This document shows, piece after piece, positions 6,017-8,665 of a stretch of DNA of 8,665 bases (its first letter is position 1; every line of letters begins with the position of its first letter). This DNA is from Fimenecus sp045531435 (GTDB lineage Bacteria; Bacillota; Clostridia; Oscillospirales; Acutalibacteraceae): NCBI GenBank assembly GCA_045531435.1, contig JAZSDZ010000147.1:1-8665 (forward strand), in the 5' to 3' direction. The translations under genes and the position numbers were made by a program. Below the pieces are notes generated by a model. It saw only the letters and a list, made by a program, of their open reading frames with translations, was not told the origin of the DNA and ran no database searches.

Positions 6017-6943
6017 ATGCATAGATTTTTTGGTGAACAAGATGCATATAGTTTATTTAATACGTTAGCCTTTTTTGTATTGTTTTTTTCAAGTTTGTTT
6101 TTGTTTAAAATCAAGAAGGACAAATTAGGTTTATTTTCAAATCTTGCCGTTTTCTTTTGTAAATCCAAATCCGAAAGAGCAGGAAAAATTGCGCTGATTG
6201 TTTTAACTTCACTTGAATCACTTATATTAGCCGAAACAATTAACTTGTCAACATTTTTCAACCATTCGTTCGGCAATGCAGTAGGCACGGGTGCCAATTA
6301 TTTTGCAACTTTGTTTCTTGCTCCGGTTTTAATGATTGTGGTTTCGTTGCTTATTCTTGCAAACCCAATAAAGCAAATAGATATTTTTACAATGCTTTTA
6401 CCATTATACCTGACTCCTGTCAGACTTGCTTGTTATTTTAATGGTTGTTGTTGGGGTATCCCTTGGGAACACGGGCCATACAATTATCATAATGCCCATC
6501 CGGGCAATCAAGTGCCTGTACAAGCCATTGAAGCGGGATTTGCCTTTTTGATTTTCCTCTTCCTATTATGGTACAGAAAAAAAGCAAAACCCGGAACAAT
6601 GTATCCTATGTATATGATTTTGTATGGTGGTGCAAGATTTTTTAACGAATTCTTCACGGCAGATTATCCTGCTGTTTTAGGCCCATTCAAAGTATATCAC
6701 TTTTTATGCACAATTTCTTTTGTTGTTGGTCTTATATTATTCTTTATTATGAGAAAGTATGGTGAAAAAATATTAGACTTATTTGACAAAATGCCATACA
6801 TCATTAAAGAAAAAATAGCAAACTACAAAGAGCAAAAAGCTTTAGCTGTTGCTGATGCTGAAGCACAAGCAGAAATCGCTGAAATTGAAAGAAAAGAAAA
6901 AATAAGACTTGCAAGAGAAAGAGCAAAGGCCCGTAAAAAATAA
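6017..6943 (+). CDS. Lgt-like (prolipoprotein diacylglyceryl transferase family) membrane protein
   Basis: A 308-residue membrane protein. ATG with GAGGTGA about 5 nt upstream. Hydrophobic segments near residues 11-31, 57-76, 95-115, 121-140, 172-186, 195-206 and 228-245 fit the seven-helix Lgt fold. Lgt attaches diacylglycerol from phosphatidylglycerol to the lipobox cysteine of prolipoproteins. Family signatures: R136-L-A-C-Y-F-N-G-C-C-W-G147 aligns with E. coli R143-I-G-N-F-I-N-G-E-L-W-G154, P-V-Q-A-I-E-A at 168-173 with the P-x-Q-x-x-E-A region, and Y-G-G-A-R207-F-F-N-E211 with R239-x3-E243. Odd points: the residue equivalent to Asn146 is Cys139, and the H-G-G motif around E. coli His103 is not recognisable. 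It may be a diverged paralogue rather than the housekeeping Lgt. Residues 250-308 are a charged Ala/Glu/Lys/Arg helix, probably a cytoplasmic coiled coil, unusual for Lgt. It is divergent from a lipoprotein gene, a possible substrate. Confidence 0.8.
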   Translation: MHRFFGEQDAYSLFNTLAFFVLFFSSLFLFKIKKDKLGLFSNLAVFFCKSKSERAGKIALIVLTSLESLILAETINLSTFFNHSFGNAVGTGANYFATLFLAPVLMIVVSLLILANPIKQIDIFTMLLPLYLTPVRLACYFNGCCWGIPWEHGPYNYHNAHPGNQVPVQAIEAGFAFLIFLFLLWYRKKAKPGTMYPMYMILYGGARFFNEFFTADYPAVLGPFKVYHFLCTISFVVGLILFFIMRKYGEKILDLFDKMPYIIKEKIANYKEQKALAVADAEAQAEIAEIERKEKIRLARERAKARKK

Positions 6944-6953
6944 ACATTACTAT

Positions 6954-6986
6954 AAAAAGTACCGAAGAACCTTCGGTACTTTTTTT
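6954..6986. terminator. Bidirectional terminator between the Lgt-like gene and the NRPS gene
   Basis: AGTACCGAAG (6958-6967) pairs perfectly with CTTCGGTACT (6971-6980) across the loop AAC. Flanking A4/T4 extend the stem, and runs of T follow on both strands. It reaches into the NRPS stop codon (6987-6985), so the two convergent genes end on the same hairpin. Confidence 0.9.
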
Positions 6987-8665
6987 ATTCACCTATAATT
7001 CTAATTATAATTTCAATAAGCGCTTCACTATTATCTGACTGGAAATAATGAGAACCTGTTTCAATAAAGTAAACCTTATTGAAGTTTGTTGCACTATTTT
7101 TCCACAATTTTTCAGCATCCCTATAATTTTGTGTAAATATGTCCGTTTTACTGATAATAGAATCTGTAATAACATTGATTTGCTTTGAGTTATTATAATG
7201 ATACCACGTCATGAAATCAGTATCTTTACGGAATTTATCAATCATTTCCTTAGTTTGACTATCTGTAAAGTTTTCAAGGGGTGCTCCTGCCGAAACAAGT
7301 TTTTTCTTAATGTACTTATCGGGAGTCTTGTTCCAAACATTCTTTTTCGGTGCTTTTTTCGGTGGAATATATCCGCCCGTAATATATCGGGAAATATTTA
7401 TGCCTTTTTCTTCAAGAATGTTAATAATCTGCAAAGCAACTGCCGCACCTGCACAATGGGAATAGATATACAGTTTCTTGTTTTTGCCAATATCAGCAAT
7501 CGTCTCTGCAACCTTTTCGCTCTCCTCAAGAGAATGAAGATAGTCCACATAATAAATGGATATATCAGGAATTTTTTTTGCCATCACATCTACAAATTTA
7601 GCATATGCAGTAGCATCGCCACCTGCATAAGGCACTAAAACCATTACCTTTTCAGAATTTGTCACTTCCCTAAGTATTTCAACATTTTCATAAGTTGTTT
7701 TTTGCTCATTACTTATTATCTCTGCTAACTTTTTAGGTGTCGAATTTGCTATAAACTGCGCTGCAGTAACATTCTTAAATTCTTTTTCGGAAAGGGCAGA
7801 AATCATATCGATACTTGTACCACCAAGGTCGAAGAATCCTTCATTTCTACCAATCTCCTCTATATTAAGTGTTTTTTCAAATATACTACAAATCACTTTT
7901 TCTGCATCATTGATTGGCGCTTCTTTAACCACCTCATCAAAAACAACAGGAAGAGCTTTTAACTGCTTTCTGTCAAGCTTGCCACTTGCATTAAGCGGCA
8001 TCTTATCCAACATTACAAAAGCACTTGGCACCATATATCTTGGAAGCTTGTTTTCACAGTGTTCTCTTATAAATGATTTCTCAATATTTCCACAACAGTA
8101 AGCAACAATAACATCTTTTCCGTTGTTCTGCTTAATCATAACAGCAACAGAATCAACACCATCAATTTCTCCGATAGCGTTCTCTATTTCACCTAATTCT
8201 ATTCTCTGTCCATTAAGCTTTATCTGGTGGTCCATTCGTCCACAGAAGATAATTTCTCCGTCAGGTCTGAAGTATGCCAAGTCTCCTGTTTTGTAGATTC
8301 TGCCTTCGTGGAACGGATTATCTATGAACTTTTCTTTTGTTAGTTCTTCATTGTTAAGATATCCCTGTCCTACATTTATACCACCAATGCAAAGCTCACC
8401 CATTACTCCTATCGGTGTTGGGTTTAGGTATTTATCTACTATGTATAACTGTGTATTATATATTGGTTTTCCTATTGGTACTGGGTCTGTATCTTCTGGT
8501 TTACATGCATAATAGCTTACATCTACTGCACATTCTGTTGGTCCGTAAAGATTATGCAACTGTACCTTGTTGTAATCATATATCTTGTAGAATCTGTTTA
8601 TGCTATTCGCTGTTAATGCTTCTCCTGAAAGGAACACATATTTAACACTTTTGAATTTATACTGC
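6985..8665 (-). CDS. C-terminal part of a nonribosomal peptide synthetase: adenylation, thiolation, thioesterase (5' end outside window)
   Basis: The frame stays open to the right edge; the GTG at 8637 is internal, since nine coding residues precede it within a normal adenylation core. Visible part: 559 residues, numbered from the edge. Residues 1 to about 235 end an adenylation domain: F-L-S-G-E-A-L, N-L-Y-G-P-T-E (38-44), G-E-L-C-I-G-G, Y-K-T-G-D-L, G-R-M-D-H-Q-I-K-L-N-G-Q-R-I-E-L-G-E-I-E and N-A-S-G-K-L-D-R with catalytic Lys229. Readable specificity positions (F, S, L, V, D, K) fit the serine code of EntF-type modules. The thiolation domain (about 245-310) has F-F-D-L-G-G-T-S with phosphopantetheine Ser284. 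The thioesterase (about 322-559) resembles external type II enzymes (V-P-Y-A-G-G-D-A) but carries S-H-C404-A-G, a cysteine nucleophile, with Asp508 and His539 as likely partners. It is the last module and releases the peptide. The product is unknown. Confidence 0.93.
   Translation of the reverse strand, partial: QYKFKSVKYVFLSGEALTANSINRFYKIYDYNKVQLHNLYGPTECAVDVSYYACKPEDTDPVPIGKPIYNTQLYIVDKYLNPTPIGVMGELCIGGINVGQGYLNNEELTKEKFIDNPFHEGRIYKTGDLAYFRPDGEIIFCGRMDHQIKLNGQRIELGEIENAIGEIDGVDSVAVMIKQNNGKDVIVAYCCGNIEKSFIREHCENKLPRYMVPSAFVMLDKMPLNASGKLDRKQLKALPVVFDEVVKEAPINDAEKVICSIFEKTLNIEEIGRNEGFFDLGGTSIDMISALSEKEFKNVTAAQFIANSTPKKLAEIISNEQKTTYENVEILREVTNSEKVMVLVPYAGGDATAYAKFVDVMAKKIPDISIYYVDYLHSLEESEKVAETIADIGKNKKLYIYSHCAGAAVALQIINILEEKGINISRYITGGYIPPKKAPKKNVWNKTPDKYIKKKLVSAGAPLENFTDSQTKEMIDKFRKDTDFMTWYHYNNSKQINVITDSIISKTDIFTQNYRDAEKLWKNSATNFNKVYFIETGSHYFQSDNSEALIEIIIRIIGE

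Noticed and set aside
8635..8637. GTG as a start codon for the synthetase fragment
   Set aside because: It encodes the Val of the adenylation core Y-V-F-L-S-G-E-A-L, and coding sequence continues upstream to the edge.

Overview
The window is AT-rich, densely packed and free of tRNA, rRNA, insertion sequences or CRISPR. Strong GGAGG-type ribosome sites, near-consensus sigma-A promoters with 17-bp spacers, a BspA-like leucine-rich-repeat surface protein with Cys-x-x-Cys/Gly-His repeats, and a DUF4474-like lipoprotein suggest a low-GC Firmicute. A gut-type Clostridia lineage (Ruminococcaceae/Oscillospiraceae-like) is most likely. This placement is an inference from gene style, not a match to a named genome.

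Layout, left to right. (1) 1-1542, minus: a secreted leucine-rich-repeat protein that runs off the left edge. (2) 1543-1799: a divergent control region with two near-identical palindromic operators (ATGACA-N3-TGTCAT), a perfect-consensus minus-strand promoter and an overlapping plus-strand promoter. (3) 1800-2012, plus: a 70-residue Xre-type repressor, closed by a hairpin terminator shared with the convergent glgP. (4) 2063-4477, minus: glgP, glycogen/maltodextrin phosphorylase, transcribed alone from its own promoter. (5) 4659-5828, minus: a lipoprotein with a Gly/Asn/Ser/Pro linker and a Trp/Tyr-rich DUF4474-like domain. (6) 6017-6943, plus: an Lgt-like membrane protein, divergent from the lipoprotein. 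(7) 6985-8665, minus: the C-terminal end of a nonribosomal peptide synthetase (adenylation-thiolation-thioesterase) that runs off the right edge.

These are several small independent units rather than one pathway. Two pairs look functionally linked. The Xre repressor probably controls itself and the divergent surface protein through the paired operators. The lipoprotein and the Lgt-like protein share a back-to-back promoter region. The most unusual items are the operator arrangement at 1736-1787 and the synthetase terminus, where a serine-like adenylation code is followed by a thioesterase with cysteine in place of the usual serine nucleophile. No stretch longer than 300 bases lacks a gene.
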